Shown here one piece after another: positions 23,421-35,735 of a stretch of DNA of 64,000 nucleotides (positions within the stretch are counted from its first letter, which is position 1; every line of letters starts with the position of its first letter). Below the pieces are notes generated by a model. It saw only the letters and a program-made list of their open reading frames with translations, was not told the DNA's origin and did not search any database. This DNA comes from Tetracentron sinense (taxonomy: Eukaryota > Streptophyta > Magnoliopsida > Trochodendrales > Trochodendraceae): positions 22,636,607 through 22,700,606 of the forward strand of contig CM026568.1 of the NCBI GenBank assembly GCA_015143295.1. Reading direction: 5' to 3'. The position numbers and the translations under genes are program-made.

Positions 23421-24168
23421 CAACCCGTTTATAATTGGGTTGAGTCATGATGCCCAGTCAATTTATAATTTTAAAAGTAATTTAATCTAAAATATATAAT
23501 TAAATAGTTGAATTATTATTTTATCTATTTTAATGGTGAATTAGGGTTGAACTTAAGGGGCCCCTTATTGGCTTGGACTCGACTTTAATTTTTTAGTATT
23601 TTTTTTTCTAAAAACTAAGGCTAGAAGATAGTTGAACCCTATGGGTTAGTGAATTTTAACCACAGTTAAGGGGTATTCAAAGGGACACGTGTTGACCTAT
23701 GGGACTTAGCCGGACTCCTTGAAGTTTGGTTACAACTTGAGAGAATTTCTTGAGTTCATAAGACTGATCCACTTCGGATTGAGTAATAGGATATAATATC
23801 AAATTACTCGATGGTTATTTTTTAGTTGTTAGGTTTAGTTTGTTCAATGGTTTTTTTTTTGTGTTAAACTTTAATGCTTCCACATTAATTTTCACTTTTT
23901 TAGAGCAATAGTTCACTACACGGGCGAGGAGCGAATTATTGCTCCTTGCTCTCACAAAGCTGCCCTGCCGTAAACTCAGGTTAATTTATAACCCTGTAGT
24001 TATTATTATTTTTTTTTCTAAAAACAAAGGGTAGATGGGTGAACCCTAGGGGTTAGTGAAACTTAACCACAGTTAAAGGGAGCTTAAACGGGGACACGCA
24101 GCATGAAAAGGGACCCAAGATGCCCCTCCTCGAGTCACCTACTGAGGAGGTGATTAATTTCCTTTTCC

Positions 24169-24206
<38 letters not shown>

Positions 24207-24237
24207 GAAGACATCATTTATCGACTAGTAGTTGTTA
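23421..24237. other. repeat-derived spacer
   Basis: The spacer holds two minus-oriented copies of the common unit (near 23600-23705 and 24015-24100, each with AACCCT, GGGTTAGTGAA, TTAACCACAGTTAA and GGGACACG) and a (TA)n run at about 24176-24204. No coding sequence is seen. Confidence 0.6.
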
Positions 24238-24301
24238 TTTTTTTTTATTTTTTTTTTGAATCTGAGATATCATTTAACTAACAACCAAAATACAAAAAGC
24301 C

Positions 24302-27300
24302 CTACGGAGGTCTGGGCCCCCGCTCCGCAATAAAACGACGACATTCCATAGCAGACAGATGTCTAACAAGAAAACAACCCTGAGAGCTCTGCACCAAGGC
24401 CCTTGCAGCCAAGTTATGAGCAAACCCATTTTTAAGCCTAGGGATAAAGTTCACCGTACTACGCTCAAAGAGCGCTAAATTCTGATGAATGTCAAAGACA
24501 ATAGATCCTATCTCCGCACGCACAGTGCGACAGGTGGAGGAGAGCTGATCCACCAATATCCTCGCATCAGTGAGGAAACAAACCAAAGACCACTCCCGGG
24601 CCAGAGCCAACTCTGTGGCTGCCCGCAAGGCCAATGCTTCAGCAACTAAAGGGGAACCCCCCATCAACCCCTGTATTTGGCCGCAAAGAATCGCACCACT
24701 ACTCGACCGAGCCACCACACCCACTCCAACAACCGAACCCCGAAAATTCGAAGCTCCATCAGAAGCAATGGTAATCCAAGGAGAGGGAAAATCAAAAGAC
24801 TCAGGGCTTGCAGCCCTCCCTTCAACAATCCTACTAGCAGTATGTAAATTTTGCCGCGAAGAATCCAGACTTTCTTCCACTAAGCTAACTGCTTCAGCAA
24901 CAAGAAAAGAGGGAGAAGGAACCTTACAGTCAAATTTAAGGGCATTGCGAGCCTTCCATATGTGCCAGACCATACTAGTAATCAAAGAAAGAAACCGAAT
25001 CTTAGCCTGTTTGGCAAGGGGAGCTGCAATCCAGAAAGCCCACCACTCCTGAAATGAGAAAACCGCCTTGAAATCAGATCTGATTGTTAAAGGAGAAGTC
25101 CACCAAACCATCCGAGCAAACTCGCACTAGACCATCAGATGCACTACCGATTCCTCATGCTACCCACAAAAAAGACAGCAAGGATCTACTGGAATCCGCT
25201 GCCGAACTATATTTGTATTTACCGGCACAGCATTGTGTAAACAACGCCACAAAAACCAACAAAGCTTTGGGGGGATAGGAAGCCTCCACAACAATCTCCA
25301 ACAATCAGCAGACAACACCGAAGAAGAAGAACTTGGGCATCTCGCTTTACCCATGGGATGTAGATTAATGAGGTGATGGTACGCCGAACGAACTGAAAAA
25401 GTACCTGAAGGGGAATGATGCCATAGCACCTGATCCTCTTGCTGGTAACGAGGAAGGGGAATAAGACAGATAGCTTTAACCTCATCAGCTGAGAGCACTT
25501 GGTTGAGCCGAGCAAGATCCCACTGCTTTAAAATCGGATCAATAAAGTCCTGCACCTTAACCCAAGGGCAATCAATAGGCTGAGGCGAATAAAGCTTAAA
25601 ACCATATAAAGAAGGTATCCATCCATCTTTCCACACTTGGATGAGCTGCCCCGAACCATTTCCCCATCTCAATCCCGTAATAAGTGCTTTCCTACCCGCC
25701 AAAATACTCCTCAACGCCCATGATGGTCTGGTGCCCACCTTAGCATTTAAAAAATCAGTGTGAGGGAAATAGATGCTCTTCACCAAACGAGCCCAAACCG
25801 AGTCGCTATTCTGAATCAAATTCCATCCTTGCTTTGCAAGAAGAGCGAGATTAAACGAAGAGAGATTCCGAAAACCCGCGCCGCCCACATCCTTACCAAG
25901 ACACATCGTTTGCCAACTCACCCAATGAGCACGCTTCCTATGGTCATCTTGGGCCCACCAAAAATCTGCTGCCCTAGCCTCAATCTCGTCACAGAGTGCA
26001 TGGGGTAACTTAAAGCAACTCATCGCGTAAGATGGAATAGCCTGCACCACTGCTTTGATTAGGATACCTCGCCCAGCTTTGTTTAGAAACCGACCCCGCC
26101 AACTACTAAGCTTAGCAAGCACTCTGTCTCGGATATGCGCAAAAAGATGAGCTTTTGACCGACCAAATACGGAAGGCAAACCAAGATATATACCTGGGGT
26201 GCTGAGAATACACATGTGCAAAGACCGAGAGAGCAACCGTTGAAATCTCCAAGGCGTATTGCGACTGAAAATTAAACCAGATTTTGAGTAGTTGATCACT
26301 TGCCCGGAAAGCTTCGAATAAGTAACAAGAACCCCATGGATAGCCCGAACTTCCTCCAAATTTGCCTTAGAAAAAATCATACAATCATCCGCAACAAGAA
26401 CATGAGAAATAGAAGGGCATCGCCTCTTTATCCGAATCCCCGAAATCAGTCCCTGACCCTCTGCCTCATTGAGAAGATAAGACAAACAATTAGAAGCAAG
26501 AATAAATAGGAAAGGGGAGAGAGGATCACCCTGCCGAAGACCCCTAGAGGGAGTAATATAACCTTTTGCTGCCCCGTTAATTAAAACGGCATATCTCACG
26601 GTACGAATACATTGCATGAGTAACCCGACCCATCGATCACTAAAGCCCATTCTCCGCAACATTTGCTCAATAAAAGACCACTCAAGACGATCATAAGCCT
26701 TATTCATATCTATTTTCATCCCCATTAAATAAGCTGCCTTCCTTTTGACTCCTTTCATATGATGAAGAATCTTATGGGAGATGAAAATACTTTCTGTTAT
26801 ACTCAGGTTTGGAATAAAGGCATATTGATTAGGGTGAACAAGATCCCCGATAATAGGTTTCATGCGATTGACAAGAACCCGGGAAAAAATCTTATAAATC
26901 ACATTGCATAAACCAATTGGACGGTAGTCCCCCACATGCTCTGGCATAGCTTTCTTGGGAATAAGAGAGATGTGAGTAAAATTTACCTCATGGAGGAGGA
27001 ATCTACTATAAAAAAAGCTTTTTGTCGCCGCGATAACATCATTGCCCACCACATCCCAACAATGTTGATAAAATAAACCAGGCATACCATCTGGCCTAGG
27101 AGCCTTCCTCGCACCTATTTCAAAAGCTGCCCTTTTAACTTCATCATCATCTAAAGGCCGAAGCAGGTCCAAGTTCATCTCTGCCGTAACCAATTGAGGA
27201 ATAGAGGCAAAATCAGCGTCAACAAAAGTAGGATTCGAAGATGAGTACAACTTACGAAAATGCTCAATAAGACCATGCTCAACAGTAGCTGGATCGTGAA

Positions 27301-28450
27301 AAAGAACCCCCTCTTCCGAACACACACTTTCAATCCGATTTTGAGCACGCCTTTGAAGAGTGGATAAGTGGAAAAACCTGGTATTATGATCTCCATCCCT
27401 AAGCCAACTCACCCGAGATCGCTGAGCCCACATCATCTCCTCCTGTTTGAGCACATTGTCTAGCTCCTGTTGAATTCCCACCTCGACACCCAAGTGCTTT
27501 GATGAAGGCGCCAAGCTTTGCAAATGCTCGAGCTTCGAGAGAAGCTCAGCCTTCCTTCTGTGAACAAACCCAAAAGAAGAAAAATTCCACTACCGCAAAG
27601 CACATCGAGCTTTGCTAATATTTTTACACAATGTAAACATGATAGACCCCTGAAGCCGAGATTCCCAAACCTTTTCCACAGTTTCCAGGCAACCCGGGTG
27701 AGTAGTCCACATGGATTCAAAGCGGAAAGGCTTTCTCCCTTTCTCCTGTATTGGAAAAAGAGTCACAATTAACGGACTATGATCCGAGCCAAAAATGGGG
27801 TTCTGAGTCACAGAAACTGTATCAAAACGAAAACGCCAATCTACTGAACAGAGAGCCTGATCTAATCTTTCCCGAATATTGTCCTTGCCAGCCCTTTTAT
27901 TAGTCAAAGAGTAGGGATTACCTTTGAAGCCCAGATCAAGTAAACCATGAGCCCGCACAAAATTGGCAAACACCTCCAATTGAGCTGGCGGCTTCGGAGT
28001 CCCCCCAACCTTCTCATAATTAAATAAAATCTCATTGAAATCACCAATCCAAAGCTGAAAACTCCCCTGTGGCTGAGTCTGGGCCAAGCTTTCCCAAAAA
28101 CTGCGGCGGTCCGACACCTCCGGAGGCCCATACACGAGAGAAAGAAACCAGGCCTGAACCCCAACTCTTTCTTTAACTCGCAAGTGAATTAAATTACCAG
28201 AGCAATAGAGAACCTCGATACACCAAGGGTTCTTCCACAAAACAAAAAGCCCACCCGCCCTGCCAAGAGGATTAACGACCACCATATCATCAAATTTCAA
28301 ACGAACCCGCCACCCATTCATAACAGATTCTTGAGCTTTTGTCTCCATAAGGAAAATCAAATCAGGCTTATTCCGTCGAACCAGCTCGTGAAGAGCTCGA
28401 ACTGTCGGGGCAGGCCCAATTCCCCGACAGTTCCAACTTAGGAGTGTCAT
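24302..28450 (-). pseudogene. L1 ORF2: endonuclease, reverse transcriptase and RNase H, broken by three in-frame TAG codons
   Basis: One continuous frame runs the full length, with stops only at 27592-27590, 25162-25160 and 25129-25127; no frameshift is needed. An APE-type endonuclease comes first (LLSWNCRGIG, METK, GDFNEIL, GSDHSPLIV). Reverse transcriptase follows (YRPIGLCNVIYKIFSRVLVN, KAYDRLEWSF, GLRQGDPLSPFLFILAS, VLVADDCMIF). Then come the cysteine-rich CCLFCG region with HEESVVHLM and a C-terminal RNase H (ASDGAS, LTDAR, FIPRLKNGFAHNLAA). The catalytic Asp pair is kept, but the usual Phe before Ala-Asp-Asp is Val, and APGPDGM is changed to APRPDGM. As it stands it cannot make full-length protein. 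Confidence 0.93.
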
Positions 28451-30087
28451 AATTCTCGGAGGGGCTGAAACACATCAGCCACCTCCGTTAAAGGAAAGGA
28501 CAATCCTGAGGTATAATCAGCATGAAAATTACCTTCAGGTTCAATGGGGGGTTCTAGAGGAGAAATTTGTTGAAGAAGCTTGGCCTTCTTCCGACGGATC
28601 GGGTATGGTTGAATAGCTCGGCCATGCAATCTCCTCTTTCGCAACAGAGCACTGTGAATCCGTCTGCTGGCATATGGCTGACTAGAATATCCTGAACTGA
28701 GTGAGTGAGGCAGCTTACGAAGACCCAACTGGACATTCAATTCTACGCTTTGTTGGGCCGGGCCAATAGAATTCTCCATCGGGCTGGTGTTGGGCTCCTC
28801 CAAAATTGCTACAGGCGTGTCGGGTTCACGTAAGCCCTTGAAAGGGTTGTCTGCAGTCGGATCATTATCCGACCCAGCAGGCACATTACAATGCGAATCC
28901 ATAGGCCCACTATCCCAATCCGTAGTATCCTGCATCAAACCCAGGGGAGAGGATGGGACTAGACCAAGAGCCAAAATCTCAGAATTTGGGGATTTTCTCA
29001 TGTCCTTTCCACTGTTTGGATACAAAGAGGAGTCCAGAGAAGGACACAAGCCAAGATGAGTTGTCCCAAACTGATTTGAAGTCTCCTTCCTTCGAACCTG
29101 AAGAAAAGAAAGGTGCTGACTGCCTCCAATCAAATCCCCTCCACTTGGCAAAACTGGATTGGTGGGGGGAGAAACTTGAGGCAGAAAACCAGACACAACA
29201 GTCAACGTCGGCGGTTCGGCACAGTGTACCCTGGCAAGTGTGGCCTCATACCGCTGCCGCCGGGAGGAGAAGCTACCGGAAATGTCTTCGATGGGAGAAC
29301 TCCGGAGCCTGAACGAGCTATCCCTGCCACAACCCTTGCTGGGATTATGATGAAACCGGAAGTAATCGGCTCTTAGCCAAGGACCATACGGTGGGTCTAA
29401 ACCCTCTGCCAACACCAAAGGCTTTGCAAGACAATACCTTGCCTCATGACCCATAATCCCACAGTTGAAACAAAAGGAGGGCAATCGCTCATACCGAATC
29501 TCAATTCTTCTTGGAGTTGAAAAGCTACGCTTCACTAAAATTTGATACCTGAGAGGGAGTTGTATGTCTATACGAACTCGAACCCTAAGGAATTTACCTT
29601 TTGATCCATCTCCCGGGTGGGCATCAAGTTCCAGAACATGGCCAAGTTCACTCCCAAGCTCACTGCCCACCTGGTAAGTATGTTTTTCAGGAGGGAGGCC
29701 GTGCAGCTGCACCCAAAATGGAGTGGAATCAAAAGTGATCTCCGAAGGAGAAAGATCAGGCACCCAATCCCTTAACTGAAGTAAATGGTTGTTAAAAGCC
29801 CAAGGCTCAAAACACTTAACCCGTAAAACATCCTCCGATTTCTGAAACTTAAATAATAACAGCTCCTCATTGAGTTCGATAATCTGCACATCCCCTTTCG
29901 GCTTCCATGACTGTAACATAGTGAGCTTTGCAGCAGAGAGATTAAAAGGACGATCCAAAAGAAAACGCCCCACCAAACTATTTTCATATTCATCCAACAC
30001 AGCCTGGGTGTCCCGCTCCTCGAGTTCGATAATAGAGTTGTTTTCTTCAAGGGAAAGGTGAAAGATGGCTTCAGCTAAATCACCCAT
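28447..30087 (-). CDS. L1 ORF1: nucleic-acid-binding gag-like protein (DUF4283 type with CCHC zinc knuckle)
   Basis: This open frame of 546 codons starts at the ATG at 30087 and ends in a TGA that shares bases with the ORF2 ATG. The N-terminal half has the layout of the plant LINE ORF1 domain (LVGRFLLDRPFN near residue 39, WVQLHGLPPE near 125). A CX2CX4HX4C zinc knuckle follows at residues 206-219 (CFNCGIMGHEARYC). The C-terminal half is low-complexity and Ser/Pro-rich. Such proteins coat the LINE RNA in the ribonucleoprotein used for retrotransposition. The frame is undamaged, unlike ORF2. Confidence 0.92.
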   Translation of the reverse strand: MGDLAEAIFHLSLEENNSIIELEERDTQAVLDEYENSLVGRFLLDRPFNLSAAKLTMLQSWKPKGDVQIIELNEELLLFKFQKSEDVLRVKCFEPWAFNNHLLQLRDWVPDLSPSEITFDSTPFWVQLHGLPPEKHTYQVGSELGSELGHVLELDAHPGDGSKGKFLRVRVRIDIQLPLRYQILVKRSFSTPRRIEIRYERLPSFCFNCGIMGHEARYCLAKPLVLAEGLDPPYGPWLRADYFRFHHNPSKGCGRDSSFRLRSSPIEDISGSFSSRRQRYEATLARVHCAEPPTLTVVSGFLPQVSPPTNPVLPSGGDLIGGSQHLSFLQVRRKETSNQFGTTHLGLCPSLDSSLYPNSGKDMRKSPNSEILALGLVPSSPLGLMQDTTDWDSGPMDSHCNVPAGSDNDPTADNPFKGLREPDTPVAILEEPNTSPMENSIGPAQQSVELNVQLGLRKLPHSLSSGYSSQPYASRRIHSALLRKRRLHGRAIQPYPIRRKKAKLLQQISPLEPPIEPEGNFHADYTSGLSFPLTEVADVFQPLREL

Positions 30088-30424
30088 TAATCCGACCCAA
30101 GACTCGCTAGAGCAACAAAATGGCAGAAAAGAAAATAAGAAGGAAATACTAGGAGGAGCAAGAAGAGCAGGATAACAAAACTACTAGCCCGAAGCAGCTA
30201 GAGGGAAGTACCAACCATCCCTGCCGGCGATGAAGGAGAGGACTCAGGTGAGTTAATGAATTAGTAACCGATGGGTAGACCTCCGCTTGCCGCATGAGAA
30301 AAGCTTCCTTTATTGGGATTTGATCACGTGACCACCCTCTTGAGAGGGACATACCTCGTCAGTATAATTTCACTTAGGGTCTGATCCTTTAGAGAGACTT
30401 ACAAGGTCTGACACTTGGCATAAG

Positions 30425-30580
30425 TTTTTTTTATTTTTTTTTGGCTCTGGATATCATTTATCTATGGTTAGTGGTGGTTAGCTTGAGGATTAGAACTCTT
30501 GCAATTTATCACTCTGGGGATTAGATACTAAGACCTCTCACTTGAGAGAGGCCACACCCCACCATTGGAGCAAGAGGCAG
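30425..30580 (-). mobile_element. tRNA-derived SINE (candidate)
   Basis: Read on the minus strand, TTGCTCCAATGGTGGGG (A-box-like) is followed about 30 bases later by GGTCTTAGTATCTAATCC (B-box-like). A body ending TAAATGATATCCAGAGCC comes next, then an A-rich tail (plus-strand T run 30425-30442). The last bases of the body resemble the 3' end of the neighbouring L1 (TTAAATGATATCTCAGATTC). Exact 5' end and duplication are unclear. Confidence 0.55.
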
Positions 30581-30787
30581 GTATAGTTTTCTCATTCACA
30601 GTGTGTTTTCTTTTGAAAACTTGATGTGTTGTGCTTATCATCTCTTAGGTCACAATTTCCATTAATACAACAAAATGAATGATTTCAATTCTCGATAAAA
30701 CTTGAAATCTCTTGATGGTAAAAATTAATTTTGTTAGAAATCTTGACAAAGTGACTCATATTTCCTACTGCAAAGTGTCATTATAAG

Positions 30788-32502
30788 CAGGGGCGGAGTT
30801 AGATGGGGGCCTGTGGGGGCACGTGCCCCCACTCAAATTTTATAAAAAATGATTTTTTTTTATTTATACATATCCATGGGAATGGAGCTCGAATCACAGA
30901 CAATTACGATTGAACTCAGGGATAGTTCAATCACACCCACAAGCCAACAAGTGTCCCTTTTTATTCCTCTACTACTATAATGAGAATTGGAGGGTTGAGG
31001 CGTTAATTGAATTTTTATTTTTTAAATCTCTTAAAATAAGAATTGGAGGGCTAAGGCGTTGATTGAGTTTTAAAATTTTAAAACTCTTAAAGATAACATA
31101 TAACTTAATAATTGTATTCCTTTTATATAGCACTCGGATAGAGTACGATTCCTCAATTGAAATATCTCCCCTTATCTAACACCCACCCAATCTCTCTCTC
31201 TCTCTCTCTCTCTACGATTTCAAACCTGCTTTTCAACGTCAGAAAACCAGATTCGCGGTTTCGAATCTTGGATTCTCCTCTCATTGGTATTCAAAACTGT
31301 TTTTGAACCTCGAAAAATCGTTGTTTTTTTTTTTTTTTAGGCGTTCGAAATTCTTAAACTATCTTTATATAAAACAAAATTTTATTTTACTTAAATGTGT
31401 TAATGTTTTACTGTAATTCCCAAATCAACCCTTATCTATTTAAATAATAGAATTACGGGAGAGTTCAATCTTCACTCTCACGTGGATTGCACGTGCCACC
31501 CGCTAGTTCCTATTAATTTTGGTTAAGATTTACCAATTCTTGGGGGTTCAATAATATAACTTTATTTTTTCAAAAGAAATATTAACCTTATAGGTTAAAA
31601 ATTATTAACTAAAGTTAAATATTTTTCTAATAATTTTTCTTAAAAATCAAGGTTATATTGTTGAACCCAAGGGTTAGTGAATCTTAAAAACAATTAATAG
31701 AAGTTAAAAGGGACACATGTTGGCTTGTGGGGGTGATTGAACTCTCCCTGGGTTCAATTGCAATTGGCTGTGATTCAATCTCATGAAAATGGAGGCTGCT
31801 GCTCTCTGAACTTTGAGTCCGGATCTTTCCAATCACGATTGAACTTGAGGTTGCACTCACAATAAGGAGGGAATCGAAGTGGGAGGGTTAATATATTTTT
31901 AACTTTTTTTTTTTTCTAAAATACAAGATAAGATTGTTGAACCGGCCGAAGGGTTAGTGAATCTTACTTACACTTAACTGGGGTTAAAAGGGACACGTGT
32001 TGACCTGCAATTAAACTCTCCCAGGTTAATCGCTGAATATGATCCCAACTCCAGAACTTAAAAAAAAAAAAAAATCTTTTATACTAAGTTGATAAATTAT
32101 TTAATTGGGCATTATCATGGACAAGGAGTTGTTGCCCTCTTAAGAAATTATATTATATTATTTAATATGGCATAGCCATGAGGCTAGGGGACATCTGTCC
32201 TCTAAACTGTTGAAAACAAAATATGTCTTTTGTATAATGTTATTTAATTATTAAATAGGGCATAGCTATAAAGCTAAACAAGAAGAAACAATACCCGTAG
32301 ATATGTACGAAATGTATGGATGAAATGGATCAAGAACTTAATCATTAAAAAAAAATAAAAATTGGGAACTACACCCTGAACCCCTAGACCCAAAATATTT
32401 CAAACTCACCTAATAATTCTCCACAAATCTATTAATAATTACTATCATTTTCAATTAACCACTTTGTGCCCCCACTACTAAAAAATCCTAGCTCCGCCCC
32501 TG
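30788..32502. mobile_element. hAT-like nonautonomous element with CAGGGGCGGAG ends
   Basis: The left end reads CAGGGGCGGAGTTAG and the reversed right end CAGGGGCGGAGCTAGG, a terminal motif widely seen in plant hAT elements. The flanks ATTATAAG (30780-30787) and TTTATAAG (32503-32510) match at 7 of 8. GTGCCCCCACT follows both ends. The body holds two or three copies of the CCTTTAACTGTGGTTAAG-type unit and a nested Helitron. No transposase is visible. Confidence 0.8.
30965..31506 (+). mobile_element. nonautonomous Helitron nested in the hAT-like element
   Basis: The 5' end is TCCTCTACTACTATAATGAG. The 3' end has a hairpin (CACGTG, loop GATTG, CACGTG), then CCACCCG and the terminal CTAG followed by T. 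Joining the flanks (GTGTCCCTTTTTA with TTCCTATTAATTTTGG) restores the common repeat unit found elsewhere, which supports the borders to within a base or two. No Rep/helicase is encoded. Confidence 0.72.
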
Positions 32503-32510
32503 TTTATAAG

Positions 32511-34060
32511 TCTCAACAAAAGAGTTGGAAAGTTCTTCTTTGGGGCATGCTGACCCACTCTCCTATTGTGCACTCCTTTTTTATGGGCAAGAAGATAAGG
32601 ATTTTGTGTAGGAAACTTGAAAATCCTAACAAAAAACTCTTTCTTTAGGTTGAATTTTTGTGGTCGGAAAATCGACCATGTGACTCAAACCCAACGTGAC
32701 CCATCACCCATAGTCCAAAACCTCAGTCCGAACCCATGAAAAGTCCACTCAGTTCAATGTATTGGGTCAGGAATTGAGCATCTTAAATCTTGACAAGTTC
32801 ATGTTAAGGTAATTTTTTTTTTCAATATCTCAATCATAGGTTGATTCTATAATTTAAAATGGTTAAGAAGTTTTGAAGAAAGGTGCAAGAAGAGTAAAAG
32901 AAGTTATTCAATAACGACTGTTTTGAAGTTGTAATCAAAGTGGAAGGATGTAAAACTCGGTCATGTGACTCATGTCCCTCTGTCCTGTGCCAGTGTTGCC
33001 GCCCTCCTTGGCTAAACTAATAGATAGGGCCCCGCCTGTACTAATAAATGGGATAGAGGATGATTGCGTCGGTATGTGTTGCCGACCCCAAATATTTTCG
33101 GATTTTTATTTTTAATGATGGAAATGAATGTATGATATGATATAATTAAGAAGTTTGAAATGAATGTTGTACCTTCAAGTGTTCAAGGATTTCATGCCTT
33201 TCAGTCAGATGTAGTTGTTTGATCCTCTTTTGTTGTTGATGGTCTAGCATAGGGATATGTATGATTTTTAGCTTCTTCTTCCTTTTCTTTTCTTTAGAAA
33301 TTATGTTATCGCGTAGGGTGGTGGTTTAAATTTTTTAAAATTTCGTCCCATTCGTCTATTTCGTGACTAAATTTCACTCAATGAGAAAATTATTCCTTAT
33401 TTTGAACTTTTATGGCAGAATCACAAACAAAGGAATTGTACAGTACAAAATAACATAAAAACAGGCTCATTCTAAAAAAAATAAAATGCTGACCATCCAC
33501 TTAAATTGTTTCCTAGCGGGTATAGTGTTGATTTCTTAGCAAGTTGATAACATAATTTTTGTATGTTTAGATCGCATCTAATTTTTCTCTGAAGAGCCGT
33601 CGGATCTTACAAATATTTTCTGCAATTCTACCCGATGATCGCGCTCATTTTTCATTAAGGTTAATCTCGAATGTAATCATAGTGTTAACTGCATTGTAGA
33701 TATTAATCATAAGAGAGACTTTTGATCAAAGGAAGGATTTCTCCACTCTCCACCATGATTCCAAATAGAAGCAGAATACACTGTTCTTTCTTTTTCTTTT
33801 TTCCTTTGCGATGGCCAAAATACACTATTTCCATCTTCAAAGTGAAAGTTCATATTGCATAAACAAGGTAACATCTACTGGGTAACATCTACTGTGGATA
33901 GACATTTTCACGTTTGGAACAGAGAAAGAAAACACACACAAAAAAATCTTATATCTAAAAACAAAGTTCAACTTTTGGAACAGAGATTTCCGTTATTTTT
34001 TTTTATTGTTTTGCTTCTTTATACTATACATTATTCCAGCCTATGAAAATCTACCCAATG
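32511..34060. other. intergenic DNA without recognised genes
   Basis: AT-rich DNA with an RTE-type tail fragment (GTTGCCGACCCCAAATATT near 33080) and a short direct duplication GGTAACATCTACTG near 33865-33890. Nothing coding is recognised. Confidence 0.5.
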
Positions 34061-34064
34061 AAAA

Positions 34065-34280
34065 TCTATTCTTTAAAAATGACATTAGTTGTCCCTACAA
34101 TAAGATGATGTTACCAAACACAGATTTACAAAAAAATTTATCTATTACTATGCGCTGCCAAACAATTTTACTGTCTACAGACCTATTTCTTATAGATCTA
34201 TTTGCCCCAGGCCCACAAATCTATTTTCGCTAGATCAATCCAAAATGAATAACAGATAAGATCTACCAAACGAAAAGATC
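34065..34280 (-). repeat. dispersed repeat, copy B of the GTTTGGTA-rich family
   Basis: This is the reverse-oriented relative of 2705-2895; shared pieces include CTAGCGAAAATAGAT, TTTGGCAGCGCATA and GGTAACATCATCTTATTGT (minus strand). It lies just beyond the 3' side of the RINGv gene. Confidence 0.65.
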
Positions 34281-34982
34281 CCATTTATCCTATTTGAGAT
34301 GCTGGAGCCCCTGCTTAGTTGGTAAGGGACAAACATCCATATCAACAGTCGCTGTACTGATCGTTACTGGAAAAACACTAAAACAATCGCTTGCATTACA
34401 ATTCCTTGGTTCATTTCACCCACAGTATTTCTAAACTTTACTTTTCAATATTCTCCTCTACCTTTCTCTAGAACAGAATATCCATATTACAATGGTTCCA
34501 CTGGAGGATCATAAACAGAAAATGGGGTAGTACAGTATAATATACATAGAAGAATCCCTTTATCTTTGCAATTGCACACTTTTGTAAACAAGATTCATAT
34601 ATAAAGTGGAATATATTTCTGACTGTACATATAGTTTCAGATGGTACGAACTCACAATCGCATGCATCTGAAAATTTACTGCATTATAACTGAAACTCAT
34701 ATGAGATTCATTTCACCCAATGAAGGATTGATTTGATCTCAAGAATGTCAGAGGAAGCTTCTCTACCACTGCATGAAGAATCACAATTCTGCATTATTTG
34801 GCTCAGAGAAGCATCTATGTCCAATCATCTAATTTGCTTTCCATCCCGTACTCTGATAGTTGGTGATGACCACTAACTTCCCTTCTTGCATAACTAACAA
34901 GGCAAACTAACAATTATAAAAAGTGCCATTCATCACAAATCCTGGGAGTAAATAGCCGAAACTTCATCAAAGATGCACCAGT

Positions 34983-35623
34983 TTAGTTAATGTGAATGAT
35001 GTGTGGCTGAGGTTGAAGTTGCAGCTGCTCGTGTTCTTCTTCAGATGTGTTAAGGGATAAGTTAGGAGGGTCCTAGTAGCCAGAAAATTGAAAAGAAATG
35101 AAATTTGATATGTCAACACATTTGAGGTGGCAATAATTTAATTATCAGGAGAGAACAGAAAAGGTAGATTAAATAACTGACCTGTTGGTGTCGGCGGTGT
35201 TGGATAGCAATCACTGCTCTCAACATAATATAGATTGGCAAAAGAATCCCAGCAGTTCTCAACATCAACAACTGTTGAATGAAGTAAAAAAAAAACAAAA
35301 GAAATTATACATCATTCTACAAGAAGGGTACCAACATTGTCCCTACTAAAAGAAATGGTGAGCCAGTCAGCCTTACTATGAGCAATGCAAAAGAGTATTC
35401 CTTGGCTCCACTGCTTATGATTGGGAGGGTATGGCGTAAAACCAGAATAACCATGAACTGCAAGTTAAAATTAAGAAAATAAAGAACTCTTTGTCAGAGT
35501 GATATAATTTTAATTTAACTAACGAACATTTAATTACATTTGCTAATAACTTGATAGGATTGTGCCCTGAATTGGACCCCACAAACCCAACTTCTCTAGT
35601 ATGTATATATTTATATGTGTGCA

Positions 35624-35673
<50 letters not shown>

Positions 35674-35699
35674 AGAGTGTGCATGTGTCTGTGTGTGTG

Positions 35700-35735
<36 letters not shown>

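Larger units (their letters stand above)
24238..30424 (-). mobile_element. nearly complete L1-type LINE retrotransposon
   Basis: On the minus strand the element has a leader of some 300 bases, ORF1 (30087-28447), ORF2 (28450-24302), about 44 bases of 3' UTR and a broken poly(A) run (plus-strand T run at about 24238-24257). ORF1 and ORF2 overlap by ATGA. The 5' limit is not certain; it must lie at or before the SINE tail at 30425. No convincing target-site duplication was found. Confidence 0.9.

Noticed and set aside
24570..29376. Plus-strand open frames within the L1
   Set aside because: They are antisense shadows of ORF1 and ORF2.
24238..30424. Target-site duplication of the large L1
   Set aside because: No matching stretch of 7 or more bases was found between the sequence next to the poly(A) run and the DNA near the 5' end.
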